Part shown: piece after piece, positions 54,409 through 63,936 of the stretch
How the letters are laid out: every line of letters starts with the position of its first letter
Position numbering within the stretch: position 1 is the first letter of the stretch
Assembly (NCBI GenBank): GCA_019930625.1
Contig: CP082844.1
Coordinates: forward strand, 3,844,001 to 3,908,000
Length of the DNA: 64,000 nucleotides
Direction: 5' to 3'
Source: Nocardia asteroides
Lineage (GTDB): Bacteria; Actinomycetota; Actinomycetes; Mycobacteriales; Mycobacteriaceae
Translations under genes and position numbers: made by a program
Notes under the pieces: model-generated
Seen by the model: only the letters and a program-made list of their open reading frames with translations
What the model was told of the DNA's origin: nothing
The model's database searches: none

Positions 54409-54942
54409 TCAGGGACGCACAGGTTTGAGCCGCAGGGGAGCGAGGTACAGGAGTCCCAGGGGGTCCAGATACTCACGGCTGCGTCGGCTATCGCCCTCGG
54501 CGCGTGCGCCCCAGTGCAGGCACGGCGTCGCGCATCCGGGATGCCCGGCCTCCAGCGCGCCGATCGGGGTGCCCCGGCCGACGCGCCTGCCGACGGGAAC
54601 CTCGGCGCGAACCGGCTCGTAGGTCGTGCGCAGCCCGCCGGGGTGGGCGATGGACACGACCGGCTTGTCGGCCACCGTCCCCGCGAACACGACGATCCCT
54701 TCCCCCGCGGCGAGCACGGCCTGCCCCTCGCTGCCGGCCAGATCGACCCCCCGATGCCCCGGCAGCCAGTTCTGCGCCGGCTTGTCGAAGCGCTGTAGCA
54801 CCGCGGGGCGCGGTTGTAGCGGCCACCCGAACCGGCCGGGTGCGGCCGTCGCCATCGGCTCCGTGGCGGCGACCGCGGCGACGGCGATTCCGAGCAGCGG
54901 AGCAAGCCACCGGCCCAGCCGCCTGCCGTGCGGCGATGTCAT
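54409..54942 (-). CDS. Secreted M23 family metallopeptidase (Rv2891 type)
   Basis: A 177-residue protein with a signal sequence at residues 1-34 (RWLAPLLGIAVAAVAATEPM). The peptidase domain shows HRGVDLAG (H63, D67), VSIAHPGGLRTTYEPV (H100) and PCLHWGARAEG (H143). The usual HxH pair is a single His in CLHWG, as in the mycobacterial relative next to rpsB. It probably cuts or binds peptidoglycan cross-links in the cell wall. It is translationally coupled to a small secreted protein upstream (ATGA). Confidence 0.9.
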   Translation of the reverse strand: MTSPHGRRLGRWLAPLLGIAVAAVAATEPMATAAPGRFGWPLQPRPAVLQRFDKPAQNWLPGHRGVDLAGSEGQAVLAAGEGIVVFAGTVADKPVVSIAHPGGLRTTYEPVRAEVPVGRRVGRGTPIGALEAGHPGCATPCLHWGARAEGDSRRSREYLDPLGLLYLAPLRLKPVRP

Positions 54943-55220
54943 TCCCGCCGTACCGGGAAGTCCGTCTCCGGTCGCGATGCCGGCTCGGCGGAAGTCGTCT
55001 CGAGTCGGTCGTGCCCACCGGCGTCGCGGCCGGATTGCCGGAACGGGCGAGGCGCGCGCCGCAGCAGATCGGAGAGCGACGGCGGGCAGACCGAACCCGC
55101 GCACGCCCCGAGCGCGGGTTCCGGCGCGGGCGCCTCGGCCCCGGCCGGCGGCGTGACGACGACGCCGAGCACGAACAACAGTGGAACCAGGAAGGTCGTC
55201 ACGGTGGAAATCGGTTTCAT
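54939..55220 (-). CDS. Small secreted protein coupled to the M23 peptidase
   Basis: A 93-residue protein with ATG just after GGAGGAC. Residues 1-30 are a signal peptide (MKPISTVTTFLVPLLFVLGV, ending PAGAEA). The mature part is short, with APEPALGACAGSVCPPSLSD holding two cysteines, and a charged, disordered tail (RRAPRPFRQSGRDAGGHDRL). Its stop overlaps the peptidase start by 4 nt. I know no family; stable 4-nt coupling suggests it acts with the peptidase in the envelope. Confidence 0.7.
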   Translation of the reverse strand: MKPISTVTTFLVPLLFVLGVVVTPPAGAEAPAPEPALGACAGSVCPPSLSDLLRRAPRPFRQSGRDAGGHDRLETTSAEPASRPETDFPVRRE

Positions 55221-55601
55221 GTCCTCCACCCTCCCGTGGTCGAACTGCGGCCGACGGCCGGATCCCCGGAATGGGGATAACTCGCTTGCCTGTGGAAAGC
55301 CTCCGTTCCGCCTGGTCAAAGGGTTCCGCTCGGATCGATTTAGGTCTGCGTGCGGCGAGGCCGTAAACTGATCGAGCGGTCTGTGCCTGCATGGACCGAC
55401 TTCGCGCGCCACCCGTGCTTGTTCCTAGCGGCGCTGTCCGAATCGAGCCCGAGATTTCCGGGTTCGCGGCAGCGTGTTCGGAACAGTGAATCGCCGGCTG
55501 GTCCCCGCCTTCCCGGCCGGGTCCGACGATTCGGCGGCGCCAGGGCAGCGGATCGCCGATTCGCTGCGTCAACCGGCAAATGAAAGAGAGATACGGGAGC
55601 T
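55221..55601. other. 381-nt divergent region upstream of rpsB
   Basis: No gene is supported. It carries the rpsB promoter (about 55337-55369) and a leader of roughly 225 nt to the rpsB start. No riboswitch was recognised; S2 autoregulatory structures in the leader are possible. Confidence 0.5.
55337..55369 (+). promoter_or_regulatory. Probable rpsB promoter
   Basis: GATTTA (55337-55342), 21 nt, TAAACT (55364-55369). The element spacing is the same as in the rpsP and rplS promoter candidates, although the -10 sequence differs. Confidence 0.45.
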
Positions 55602-56414
55602 ATGGCTGTCGTAACCATGAAGCAGCTGCTCGACAGCGGCGCACACTTCGGACACCAGACCCGGCGCTGGAACCCGAAGATGAAGCGGTTCATCTTCACC
55701 GACCGCAACGGCATCTACATCATCGACCTGCAGCAGACCCTGACCTACATCGACAAGGCCTACGAGTTCGTCAAGGAGACCGTCGCCCACGGCGGCACCG
55801 TCCTCTTCGTCGGCACCAAGAAGCAGGCCCAGGAGTCGATCGCGGCCGAGGCGACTCGCGTCGGGATGCCGTACGTCAACCAGCGCTGGCTGGGCGGCAT
55901 GCTCACCAACTTCTCCACCGTGCACAAGCGCCTGCAGCGCCTCAAGGAGCTCGAGGCCATGGAGCAGACCGGTGGTTTCGAGGGTCGCACCAAGAAGGAA
56001 ATCCTCATGCTGACGCGTGAGATGAACAAGCTCGAGCGCACCCTCGGCGGTATCCGCGACATGCAGAAGGTGCCTTCGGCCATCTGGGTCGTCGACACCA
56101 ACAAGGAGCACATCGCCGTCGGCGAGGCGCGCAAGCTGAACATCCCGGTCATCGCGATCCTGGACACCAACTGTGACCCCGACCTGGTCGACTACCCGAT
56201 CCCGGGTAACGACGACGCGATCCGCTCCGCCGCCCTGCTGACCAAGGTGGTCGCCTCCGCGGTGGCCGAGGGCGTGCAGGCGCGCGCCGGCGCGTCCGCG
56301 GGCGACGAGAAGCCGGAGGCGGGCGCGGGTGAGCCGCTGGCCGAGTGGGAGCAGGAGCTGCTCGCGCAGGCCGCGCCCGGTGCCGAGGCCGCCGAGAGCT
56401 CGGCCGAGGCCTGA
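55602..56414 (+). CDS. rpsB: 30S ribosomal protein S2
   Basis: A 270-residue protein starting [20 protein letters not shown]. Signature segments are [40 protein letters not shown] and the [20 protein letters not shown] block. An Ala/Glu-rich tail after about residue 225 is normal for the phylum. It leads the rpsB-tsf pair. Confidence 0.97.
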   Translation: MAVVTMKQLLDSGAHFGHQTRRWNPKMKRFIFTDRNGIYIIDLQQTLTYIDKAYEFVKETVAHGGTVLFVGTKKQAQESIAAEATRVGMPYVNQRWLGGMLTNFSTVHKRLQRLKELEAMEQTGGFEGRTKKEILMLTREMNKLERTLGGIRDMQKVPSAIWVVDTNKEHIAVGEARKLNIPVIAILDTNCDPDLVDYPIPGNDDAIRSAALLTKVVASAVAEGVQARAGASAGDEKPEAGAGEPLAEWEQELLAQAAPGAEAAESSAEA

Positions 56415-56510
56415 GACTCTTCATCCGCTGTTTCGGCGGCGATCACGAGCGAGTGCCATCGTGATCGCCGCTGCCAACACCCACACTTCTCCGAAGGAGG
56501 CTCGCCGAGA

Positions 56511-57335
56511 ATGGCGAACTACACCGCTGCCGATGTGAAGCGGCTCCGGGAGCTGACCGGCTCCGGCATGATGGACTGCAAGAACGCGCTGGCCGAGACC
56601 GACGGTGACTTCGACAAGGCCGTCGAACTGCTGCGCATCAAGGGCGCGAAGGACGTCGGCAAGCGTGCCGAGCGGACCACCGCCGAAGGCCTGGTCGCCG
56701 CCAAGGACGGCGTCATGGTCGAGATCAACTCCGAGACCGACTTCGTCGCGAAGAACGCGGAGTTCCAGCAGCTGGCCGAGCAGGTCGTCGCCGCGGCGGC
56801 GGCCGCCAAGCCGGGCGACCTGGAGTCGCTGAAGGCGCTGGACCTCGGCGGCAGGACCGTCGACGAGGCCGTGCAGGCGCTCGCCGCGAAGATCGGCGAG
56901 AAGCTCGAACTGCGCCGCGTCATCTCGCTGAACGGCCCGGTCGCCACCTACCTGCACAAGCGTGCCTCGGACCTGCCGCCCGCCGTCGGCGTGCTGGTCG
57001 AGTACACCGGTGAGGGCGATGCCGCGGCCGAGGCCGCCCGCGCCGCCGCCATGCAGGTCGCCGCGCTCAAGGCCAAGTACGTGACCCGCGACGAGGTCCC
57101 GGCCGACATCGTGGAGAACGAGCGCCGCATCGCCGAGCAGACCGCTCGCGAGGAGGGCAAGCCCGAGGCCGCGCTGCCGAAGATCACCGAGGGCCGGGTC
57201 AACGGCTTCTTCAAGGACGTCGTGCTCCTGGAGCAGCCGTCGGTCACCGATTCGAAGAAGACCGTCAAGAAGCTGCTCGACGAGGCCGGTGTCACCGTCA
57301 CCCGCTTCGCCCGCTTCGAGGTCGGCGCGAACTAA
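56511..57335 (+). CDS. tsf: Elongation factor Ts
   Basis: A 274-residue protein, ATG after GAAGGAGG. Features are [20 protein letters not shown] (UBA-like start), [20 protein letters not shown] and a closing [13 protein letters not shown]. It exchanges GDP for GTP on EF-Tu. It follows rpsB by 96 nt and is ended by a long hairpin. Confidence 0.97.
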   Translation: MANYTAADVKRLRELTGSGMMDCKNALAETDGDFDKAVELLRIKGAKDVGKRAERTTAEGLVAAKDGVMVEINSETDFVAKNAEFQQLAEQVVAAAAAAKPGDLESLKALDLGGRTVDEAVQALAAKIGEKLELRRVISLNGPVATYLHKRASDLPPAVGVLVEYTGEGDAAAEAARAAAMQVAALKAKYVTRDEVPADIVENERRIAEQTAREEGKPEAALPKITEGRVNGFFKDVVLLEQPSVTDSKKTVKKLLDEAGVTVTRFARFEVGAN

Positions 57336-57360
57336 GTCCCGCCGCACCCCCAGCGAGCAG

Positions 57361-57400
57361 GCCCCCCGCCGACCGAACGAACGCCGGTTGACGGGGGGTC
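57361..57400 (+). terminator. Intrinsic-type terminator after tsf
   Basis: CCCCCCG (57362-57368) pairs with CGGGGGG (57392-57398), with an inner CGACCG/CGGTTG stem, around AACGAACGC, followed by TCTTCT. It lies 25 nt after the tsf stop and separates rpsB-tsf from pyrH. Confidence 0.8.
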
Positions 57401-57529
57401 TTCTGCTGCCGCCGGAACCGAGTAAGGCAGGATGGATGCCGCTCTGCCTAGCTCCACGCCACGGGCTCCCGCCGTGCGCGCCGAATCGCCGCAAATCGAC
57501 AATCCACCGCCGAAGGAGACTGGAGACCC

Positions 57530-58258
57530 ATGACGGACCCGGGGACCGATCGCCCAGGATATCGCCGGGTGCTGCTGAAACTCGGTGGGGAGATGTTCGG
57601 CGGAGGCAAGGTCGGGCTGGACCCGGATGTGGTGCAGACGGTCGCCGAACAGATCGCCGAGGTGGTCGCCACCGGCGTCCAGGTGGCCGTGGTGATCGGC
57701 GGCGGAAACTTCTTCCGCGGCGCCGAGCTCGAGGAGCGCGGCATGGAACGCGCGCGCTCGGACTACATGGGCATGCTCGGCACCGTGATGAACAGCCTTG
57801 CCCTGCAAGATTTCCTGCAACAGCAGGGCGTGGACACCCGGGTGCAGACCGCGATCACCATGGGCCAGGTCGCCGAGCCCTACCTTCCGCTGCGCGCCAA
57901 GCGGCACCTGGAGAAGGGCCGCGTGGTCATCTTCGGAGCCGGCATGGGCATGCCGTACTTCTCCACCGACACCACGGCGGCGCAGCGCGCGCTGGAGATC
58001 GGCGCGGACGTGGTGTTGATGGCCAAGGCGGTCGACGGAGTGTTCACCGCCGACCCGCGCGTCGACGAGACCGCGACCATGTACTCCGAGATCACCCACA
58101 AAGAGGTCATCGAGCGCGACCTCAAGGTCGCCGACGCGACCGCATTCAGCTTGTGCATGGACAACCAGATGCCGATTTTGGTGTTCAATTTGTTGACCAA
58201 GGGCAATATCGCCCGCGCGGTCGCCGGTGAGAAGATCGGCACACTGGTTAGGTCCTGA
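57530..58258 (+). CDS. pyrH: UMP kinase
   Basis: A 242-residue amino-acid-kinase-family enzyme: [53 protein letters not shown] and [20 protein letters not shown]. It converts UMP to UDP. Bacterial hexameric type. ATG after GAAGGAGACTGGAGACCC. Its own promoter probably lies after the tsf terminator. Confidence 0.96.
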   Translation: MTDPGTDRPGYRRVLLKLGGEMFGGGKVGLDPDVVQTVAEQIAEVVATGVQVAVVIGGGNFFRGAELEERGMERARSDYMGMLGTVMNSLALQDFLQQQGVDTRVQTAITMGQVAEPYLPLRAKRHLEKGRVVIFGAGMGMPYFSTDTTAAQRALEIGADVVLMAKAVDGVFTADPRVDETATMYSEITHKEVIERDLKVADATAFSLCMDNQMPILVFNLLTKGNIARAVAGEKIGTLVRS

Positions 58259-58308
58259 TACCCGCTGACCGCGGATCGTGACATGACGACGCTGTGGAGG
58301 AAACGGTC

Positions 58309-58866
58309 GTGATTGAAGAAGCGCTCTTCGACGCCGAGGAGAAGATGGAAAAGGCCGTCTCGGTGGCGAAGGACGATCTCGGAACCATTCGTACCGGTCG
58401 GGCGAATCCGGGCATGTTCTCCCGGGTCGTCGTCGACTACTACGGATCGCCGACCCCGATCACCCAGATGTCCAGCATCACGGTGCCGGAGCCGCGCATG
58501 GTCGTGATCAAGCCCTACGAGGCGGGCCAGCTCGGGGCGATCGAGACCGCGATCCGCAACTCGGATCTGGGCGTCAACCCCACCAACAACGGTGACATCA
58601 TCCGGATCTCGGTGCCGCAGCTGACCGAGGAGCGCCGCCGCGAACTCGCCAAGCAGGCCAAGGGCAAGGGCGAGGACGCCAAGGTCGCCATCCGCAATGT
58701 CCGTCGCAAGGCGATGGACGAACTGTCGCGCATCCAGAAAGATGGCGAGGCGGGGGAGGACGAGGTCGGGCGCGCCGAGAAGGAGCTCGACAAGACCACC
58801 GCCAAGTATGTCGGCCAGGTCGACGAACTGGTCAAGCACAAGGAAGCCGAACTGCTCGAGGTCTGA
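58309..58866 (+). CDS. frr: Ribosome recycling factor
   Basis: A 185-residue protein; the GTG follows TGGAGG by about 9 nt and matches the usual length. A GTG five codons earlier lacks a site. Signature segments are [40 protein letters not shown] and [20 protein letters not shown]. It splits the post-termination ribosome with EF-G. It lies 50 nt after pyrH. Confidence 0.96.
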   Translation: MIEEALFDAEEKMEKAVSVAKDDLGTIRTGRANPGMFSRVVVDYYGSPTPITQMSSITVPEPRMVVIKPYEAGQLGAIETAIRNSDLGVNPTNNGDIIRISVPQLTEERRRELAKQAKGKGEDAKVAIRNVRRKAMDELSRIQKDGEAGEDEVGRAEKELDKTTAKYVGQVDELVKHKEAELLEV

Positions 58867-58885
58867 CGCGGATCGGTCGGCAGGA

Positions 58886-58913
58886 GTGACGGGCCCGGAG
58901 GAGGCCCGGTCAC
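58886..58913 (+). terminator. Hairpin after frr
   Basis: GTGACGGGCC (58886-58895) pairs with GGCCCGGTCAC (58903-58913) with one bulged base, around CGGAGGA. No U-run. It lies 20 nt after the frr stop and before cdsA. Confidence 0.55.
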
Positions 58914-58974
58914 CGCGAGTGCCGCCGGAACCCAGCGGAGGCCCGCCCGGGCGGGGGACGAACGGAACGACGAG

Positions 58975-59985
58975 TTGAGCGACGGGACAATCGTGGCCGA
59001 GAACGCCGCCGCGGCCGGTGCGGCAGAGGAGCCGCCGGTGAACGGGACAGCCGATGCGATGCACGAGCAGTCGCACGATGCTGCTGCGTCCGGTCATGAA
59101 CCGTTAGGCTCCGCCGCGGCGTCGGAGTCGGATGCCGCGGCCGCCCGCACCGCCGCGCCGTCGAGTGGTTCGCGCGCGGGTCGTAATCTGCCCGCCGCGC
59201 TGACCGTCGGCTTCGGTCTGGGTCTTTCGCTGATCGCCATCCTGCTGTTCGTGCCGAAACTGTTCATCGGCGTCGCGGCGGCCGGTGTGGGCGTGGCGAC
59301 CTGGGAGGTCGCCAAGCGCCTGCGTGAAGCCGACGTGCTCGTCCCGCGGGTTCCGCTGATCGTCGGCGGCCAGGCGGTGTTCTGGCTCGGCTGGCCCTAC
59401 GGCGCCAGCGGTGTCGCGGGCGCGTTCGCCGCCACCACCTTGATCTGCATGGTGTGGCGGCTGTTCGACCACGGTTTGCAGACCGCGCCGCGAAACTTCC
59501 TGCGTGACACCGCCATCACGGTGTTCACGCTGGCCTGGATTCCGCTGCTCGCCTCGTTCGCCACGCTGCTGCTGCTCGAGCCGGACGGCAACCTGCGGGT
59601 GCTGACGTTCATGATCCTGGTGGTCTGCTCGGATGTCGGCGGTTACGTGGCAGGCGTGCTGTTCGGCAAACATCCGATGGTGCCTTCGATCAGCCCGAAG
59701 AAGTCGTGGGAGGGTTTCTGCGGCTCCCTGGTGTTCAGCGTGATCGGTGGTCTGCTCACGGTGACGCTGCTGCTGGAGGCCAACTCGATGATCGGCGTCG
59801 TCCTCGGCGTCGGCCTGGTGCTGGTGGCCACCTGCGGGGATCTGATCGAGTCGCAGATCAAGCGCGAACTCGGCATCAAGGACATGGGCACGCTCTTGCC
59901 GGGCCACGGCGGCATCATGGACCGTCTCGACTCGATGCTGCCTTCGGCGTTCGTCTCCTGGCTGGTGCTGTCGACGCTGCTGTGA
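58975..59985 (+). CDS. cdsA: Phosphatidate cytidylyltransferase
   Basis: A 336-residue enzyme with TTG start (MSDGTIVAENAAAAG) and a polar Ala-rich N-terminal extension; a GTG six codons in (58993) is another possible start. About eight membrane helices begin near residue 72. The CDP-diacylglycerol synthase signature is near the C-terminus: SQIKRELGIKDMGTLLPGHG, GGIMDRLDSMLPSA. It makes CDP-diacylglycerol for phospholipids, including PI and cardiolipin. Confidence 0.94.
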   Translation: MSDGTIVAENAAAAGAAEEPPVNGTADAMHEQSHDAAASGHEPLGSAAASESDAAAARTAAPSSGSRAGRNLPAALTVGFGLGLSLIAILLFVPKLFIGVAAAGVGVATWEVAKRLREADVLVPRVPLIVGGQAVFWLGWPYGASGVAGAFAATTLICMVWRLFDHGLQTAPRNFLRDTAITVFTLAWIPLLASFATLLLLEPDGNLRVLTFMILVVCSDVGGYVAGVLFGKHPMVPSISPKKSWEGFCGSLVFSVIGGLLTVTLLLEANSMIGVVLGVGLVLVATCGDLIESQIKRELGIKDMGTLLPGHGGIMDRLDSMLPSAFVSWLVLSTLL

Positions 59986-59994
59986 TCCGGCGCG

Positions 59995-60339
59995 TCAGCC
60001 TTTCTTGGCGGCGCGGCGCAACTGCAGGATGCGGGCGCCGCCCACGGAGGCCATGACGAGCGCGCCGCCGATCATCGACAGCAGCACGGTGACGCCGAGC
60101 GGCAGCGAGAAGTCCCAGAAGAAGAAGCGCACTTGAATCTGCTCCAGGTTCTGCAGGATGAAGATCAGCAACAGAACCAGGATCAGGACGCCGGTGACGA
60201 GCCCGGTCCAGGTGTAACCGGTGCGCGAGGACAGCGACTTCGTCGGTGTCGGCGTTACCGGAGCGCTCGGTCGTGGAGCGCGCCCGCCACGCGACAGATC
60301 CGGATCCGGTTCGTGCGGGTATTCGGGGTGGGTGGACAT
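59995..60339 (-). CDS. LapA/DUF1049-like small membrane protein
   Basis: A 114-residue protein: a Pro-rich N-terminus ([20 protein letters not shown]), then two membrane helices at about residues 44-64 and 80-103 with [20 protein letters not shown] between them, the LapA (DUF1049) signature. It ends RRAAKKG. LapA-type proteins help place lipopolysaccharide machinery in Gram-negatives; in actinobacteria the role is unknown. It is convergent with cdsA and divergent from rlmN. Confidence 0.9.
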   Translation of the reverse strand: MSTHPEYPHEPDPDLSRGGRAPRPSAPVTPTPTKSLSSRTGYTWTGLVTGVLILVLLLIFILQNLEQIQVRFFFWDFSLPLGVTVLLSMIGGALVMASVGGARILQLRRAAKKG

Positions 60340-60463
60340 GTCTCGATCATGGCCGACCGCTATCGCGGACGCGGGCATTTCCCGCATCGAACCCGGCATG
60401 TCGGGCTGCTCGGACGCGGTCGAGTGCGCGACCGGTTCGCGCGGATGGGAGAATGGAGCGATT

Positions 60464-61573
60464 ATGACCGTCTCCCTGCCCCTGGTTTTCGACGCTCCGC
60501 GCCGCGGCATGCCGCCGCGCCATCTCGCCGACCTCGATGCCGAGGGCAGGCGCGCGGCCGTCGAGGAACTGGGCCTGCCGAAGTTCCGCGCCGATCAGAT
60601 CGCCCGGCAGTACTACGCGCGGTTGCAGGCCGACCCGGCCCGGATGACCGATCTGCCCGCCGCGGTGCGGGAGAAGATCGGCGAGGCGCTGTTCCCTCCG
60701 CTGCTGAGCGTCGTCAAGCACGTCGCGTGTGACGACGGGGAGACCCGGAAGACATTGTGGCGCGCGGGCGACGGCACGCTGCTGGAAAGTGTCCTCATGC
60801 GCTACCCGGACCGCGCGACCCTGTGCATCTCCAGCCAAGCCGGATGCGGCATGGCGTGCCCGTTCTGCGCCACCGGCCAGGGCGGGCTGAACCGCAACCT
60901 GTCCACCGCCGAGATCGTCGACCAGGTGCGTGCCGCGGCCGCCGCGCTGCGGGACGGGGAAGTGGCGGGCGGTCCGGGCAGGTTGTCCAACATCGTCTTC
61001 ATGGGCATGGGCGAGCCGCTGGCCAACTACAAGCGTGTGGTCGCCGCGGTCCGCAGGATCACCTCGCCCGCGCCGGACGGCTTGGGCATCTCGCAGCGCA
61101 ATGTCGTCGTCTCCACCGTGGGGCTGGCTCCCGCCATCCGCAAGCTGGCCGACGAGGGCCTGTCGGTCACGCTCGCGGTCTCACTGCACACGCCCGACGA
61201 CGAACTGCGCGACACCCTGGTCCCGGTCAACAATCGCTGGCCGGTGGCCGAGGTGCTCGACGCGGCCCGCTACTACGCCGACACGACCGGCCGTCGCGTC
61301 TCGGTCGAGTACGCGCTGATCCGCGACATCAACGATCACCCGTGGCGTGCGGACATGCTCGGCGAGAAACTGCACAGGGCGCTCGGCTCCCGCGTGCACG
61401 TCAACGTCATCCCGCTCAACCCCACCCCTGGCTCCAAGTGGGACGCCAGCCCCAAGCCGGTCGAGCAGGAGTTCGTCCGGCGCGTGAACGCGCAGGGGGT
61501 GCCGTGCACGGTCCGCGACACCCGCGGTCAGGAAATCGCGGCCGCCTGCGGACAACTGGCCGCGGAGAACTGA
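60464..61573 (+). CDS. rlmN: Dual-specificity 23S rRNA/tRNA adenine-C2 methyltransferase
   Basis: A 369-residue radical-SAM enzyme, ATG after GGAGCGATT. The cluster ligands are C-x3-C-x2-C in CGMACPFC. Other markers are [69 protein letters not shown] and the terminal [20 protein letters not shown] with a conserved Cys. It methylates C2 of adenines A2503 in 23S rRNA and A37 in some tRNAs. Confidence 0.96.
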   Translation: MTVSLPLVFDAPRRGMPPRHLADLDAEGRRAAVEELGLPKFRADQIARQYYARLQADPARMTDLPAAVREKIGEALFPPLLSVVKHVACDDGETRKTLWRAGDGTLLESVLMRYPDRATLCISSQAGCGMACPFCATGQGGLNRNLSTAEIVDQVRAAAAALRDGEVAGGPGRLSNIVFMGMGEPLANYKRVVAAVRRITSPAPDGLGISQRNVVVSTVGLAPAIRKLADEGLSVTLAVSLHTPDDELRDTLVPVNNRWPVAEVLDAARYYADTTGRRVSVEYALIRDINDHPWRADMLGEKLHRALGSRVHVNVIPLNPTPGSKWDASPKPVEQEFVRRVNAQGVPCTVRDTRGQEIAAACGQLAAEN

Positions 61574-61579
61574 AACGCG

Positions 61580-61993
61580 CTAGCCGCGGTTCTTCGCCGG
61601 GCGGTTGGTGGCGGCGCGACGTTCGGCTTCCTTCGCCTTGATGCGCGCGTTCTCCGCGCGGACCGCGGCGTAATTCTCGCGCTCGCGCACGAGCCATTCC
61701 GGCGGGTCGGCGAGCAGGGCGTCGATCTCGTCGGCGGTGAGGTGATCGGAGACCTCGGCGCGGGTCAAGCCGGTGTTGGAGACGCCGAGCTTGCGGGCCA
61801 CCACGTCGCGCGGGAACGGGCCGTTGCGCCGCAGTTCGGTGAGCCAGGCAGGGGGATCGTCGCGCAGCGCGTCGAGCTGGGCGCGCGAGATCGGTGCGGT
61901 GCGGAACTCCTCGGGCGCGGCCGGAAGGTAGATGCCGAGTTTGTTCGCCGCCGTCAGCGGCTTCATCGTCTGCGTTTTATTGTCCGGGCTCAC
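61580..61993 (-). CDS. DUF5997 family protein
   Basis: A 137-residue protein: MKPLTAANKLGIYLPAAPEEF, ISRAQLDALRDDPPAWLTEL, FPRDVVARKLGVSNTGLTRA and DEIDALLADPPEWLVREREN, the usual DUF5997 blocks. It has a basic C-terminus. The two AWLTEL/EWLVRE segments look like a repeated unit with a helix-turn-helix between. It is divergent from the LysR gene, a stable partnership in actinobacteria that suggests mutual regulation. Confidence 0.9.
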   Translation of the reverse strand: MSPDNKTQTMKPLTAANKLGIYLPAAPEEFRTAPISRAQLDALRDDPPAWLTELRRNGPFPRDVVARKLGVSNTGLTRAEVSDHLTADEIDALLADPPEWLVRERENYAAVRAENARIKAKEAERRAATNRPAKNRG

Positions 61994-62119
61994 CGATACA
62001 GCCTAACGGGCGCCGCCGGACGGATTCGTCCGCAGTCCGAGTCGCGCAACGCGGAGGCGGGCAGCCGCTACTCGGCGGCGCGGGCGGTTCCCATCGGCCA
62101 TTGGCATACGCTTCCACGA

Positions 62120-63040
62120 ATGAGCCGGTTGGAGTCGATAGATGTGGTGCGCCTGCGCTGGTTCGTCGCGGTCGCGCAAGAGTTGCACTTCGCGCGCGCG
62201 GCGAAGGCGCTGCACATCTCGCGGCAGAAGCTGAGCCATACCGTCATCGACCTGGAGAACGAACTCGGCACGAAGCTTTTCGTGCCCGGCGCGCAACCGA
62301 CCCGGCTCACCGACGAGGGACGGGAGTTGCTGGAGCAGGCGGGTGAGATCATCGCGCGGGCCGAATCGGCGGTGCGGCAGCAGGCGGAGGCTCCGGTTGT
62401 CCTGCGTGTGGGTTTCGTGCCCGGGGTCACCGTTACCAAATGGACCCGGATCTGGGCTGAGCGGTATCCGGACACACCGCTCGAGGTGATCGCGCTGCCG
62501 CAAGCGGAGCAGGAGGCGGCCTTGCGCGAGGGACGCGTCGACCTCTGCTTCGTCCGGCTGCCGATCGACCGCGAAGGCATGAGCGCGATCCCGCTCTATC
62601 GCGAGGTCCCCGTCGTGGTGGTGCAGAAGGAACACCCGCTCTCGGTGTTCGACGACGTACGCATGGACGACCTGGCCGATGAGCATCTGCAGGACACGTC
62701 GGACGTCGACGCGGTGGCCGGCGCGTTGGAACTCGTCGCCGCGGCCGGTGGGGCGGCGATCGTGCCCCATTCGGTGGCTCGTCTGCACCATCGCCGCGAC
62801 CTCGTCTACCGCACGATGCTCGGTGTCTCCGACACGGAAATCGCGCTGGCCTGGCCCGCCGATCACACCACCGAGGCGGTCGAGGATTTCATCGGCGTCG
62901 TGCGCGGCCGCTCCGAGCGCAGCTCACGCGCCCCGGCCCGGGCCGACACGAACGAGCCGCGGAAGAAGCCTTCGGCCAAGAAGACAGGCGGTCGTCCGGC
63001 TCCCGCCAAGAACAAGCCCGCCCGGCGGCGCGGGCGCTAG
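62120..63040 (+). CDS. LysR-type transcriptional regulator
   Basis: A 306-residue protein. The N-terminal winged helix-turn-helix is RLRWFVAVAQELHFARAAKA and HISRQKLSHTVIDLENELGT. A periplasmic-binding-like ligand domain follows (VVLRVGFVPGVTVTKWTRIW, then LCFVRLPIDREGMSAIPLYR). The C-terminal ~45 residues are a Lys/Arg/Pro-rich extension (KKPSAKKTGGRPAPAKNKPA) unusual for LysR. It probably controls itself and the divergent DUF5997 gene; the coinducer is unknown. Confidence 0.92.
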   Translation: MSRLESIDVVRLRWFVAVAQELHFARAAKALHISRQKLSHTVIDLENELGTKLFVPGAQPTRLTDEGRELLEQAGEIIARAESAVRQQAEAPVVLRVGFVPGVTVTKWTRIWAERYPDTPLEVIALPQAEQEAALREGRVDLCFVRLPIDREGMSAIPLYREVPVVVVQKEHPLSVFDDVRMDDLADEHLQDTSDVDAVAGALELVAAAGGAAIVPHSVARLHHRRDLVYRTMLGVSDTEIALAWPADHTTEAVEDFIGVVRGRSERSSRAPARADTNEPRKKPSAKKTGGRPAPAKNKPARRRGR

Positions 63041-63103
63041 CCGGTTCGAGCCGCACAGGACTGGCGGCGGTGCGAACCCCGGCCGGTCCGCACCGCCCGG
63101 CGA

Positions 63104-63418
63104 TCAGCCGTTGCAGACCCGGTTCAGTTCGTCGGTCGCCGGGTTCAGATTCGTGACCTCGTCGTCGGTGAGGGCGTGGGCGTAGGCGGCGATGGCGTCC
63201 TTCTCCGCACCTTCGGCCGGGATCGCCGACAGCTCGGCGGCCAGGGATTGCTGCACGGTCGAGTCCAGATTCCCGCCCGACTGGTCGATGGCGGCGTTGA
63301 TCGCGTCGATGGCCGCGCCGCACGCCGCCGACTGGGCGTACGCGGGCGCCGCGGGCAGCAACAGCAGCGAGCCGAAGGCGCTCGCGACGAGCAGGGCGGC
63401 GGAACAGGTCTTGATCAT
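63104..63418 (-). CDS. Small secreted protein, 104 aa, Nocardia type
   Basis: Signal peptide at residues 1-28 (MIKTCSAALLVASAFGSLLL, APAYA cleavage). The mature 75-residue part is helical: CGAAIDAINAAIDQSGGNLD, LAAELSAIPAEGAEKDAIAA, ending NRVCNG. C33 and C102 can form one disulfide. I do not recognise the family; similar small helical secreted proteins are common in mycolic-acid bacteria. It stands alone. Confidence 0.85.
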   Translation of the reverse strand: MIKTCSAALLVASAFGSLLLLPAAPAYAQSAACGAAIDAINAAIDQSGGNLDSTVQQSLAAELSAIPAEGAEKDAIAAYAHALTDDEVTNLNPATDELNRVCNG

Positions 63419-63520
63419 TGCGTCCTAAAGGTTCGGGTGAATAGAAATCGAGGCCCGCGACCCGGTTGGGACGCGGACCTCGGACGCACACGGTACCGGG
63501 GCGCGGCTACGCGGTAGTGA

Positions 63521-63790
63521 CTAGCGCGGCTTGCGCTGCAACAACGAGTCGCGGATCAGGATGCCCACGATCAGGGCGGCGAAGCCGACGAGGAAGAGGT
63601 TCTCGACCTGGCCGCTGTGGTTGCCGACCAGCATGGCCAGCAGGATCAGCGCGACGATCCAGCCGGCGACCCGGAAGGTGCGCCGCGACTCGCCGCTCCA
63701 ACCCCAGGCCGCGGAGGGAACTTCGGCGGGGTCCACGCGAGTGACGATGCCGCGCTCGGTGTCGGCGTGTTCGAGTTCCGTGGCGGCCAC
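63521..63790 (-). CDS. DUF2631 membrane protein
   Basis: An 89-residue protein from GTG after AGGAG (MAATELEHADTERGIVTRVD). The DUF2631 domain covers PAEVPSAAWGWSGESRRTFR and two membrane helices, about residues 40-58 and 63-80. It ends LLQRKPR. It lies just upstream of dxr in mycobacteria as here, on the opposite strand. Function unknown. Confidence 0.92.
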   Translation of the reverse strand: MAATELEHADTERGIVTRVDPAEVPSAAWGWSGESRRTFRVAGWIVALILLAMLVGNHSGQVENLFLVGFAALIVGILIRDSLLQRKPR

Positions 63791-63936
63791 GATCGCTCCT
63801 TAGCTGTTCCTTCGTACCGCGATTCCGGTACGCACTCGATGAGCTACTGCCGCATATCGTGGCATACGACGGTGCGTCGTTGTAAGTCGGCCCGCGCCCG
63901 TCGAACACGGTGCGGCGGGTAGGACACAATGAAGTC

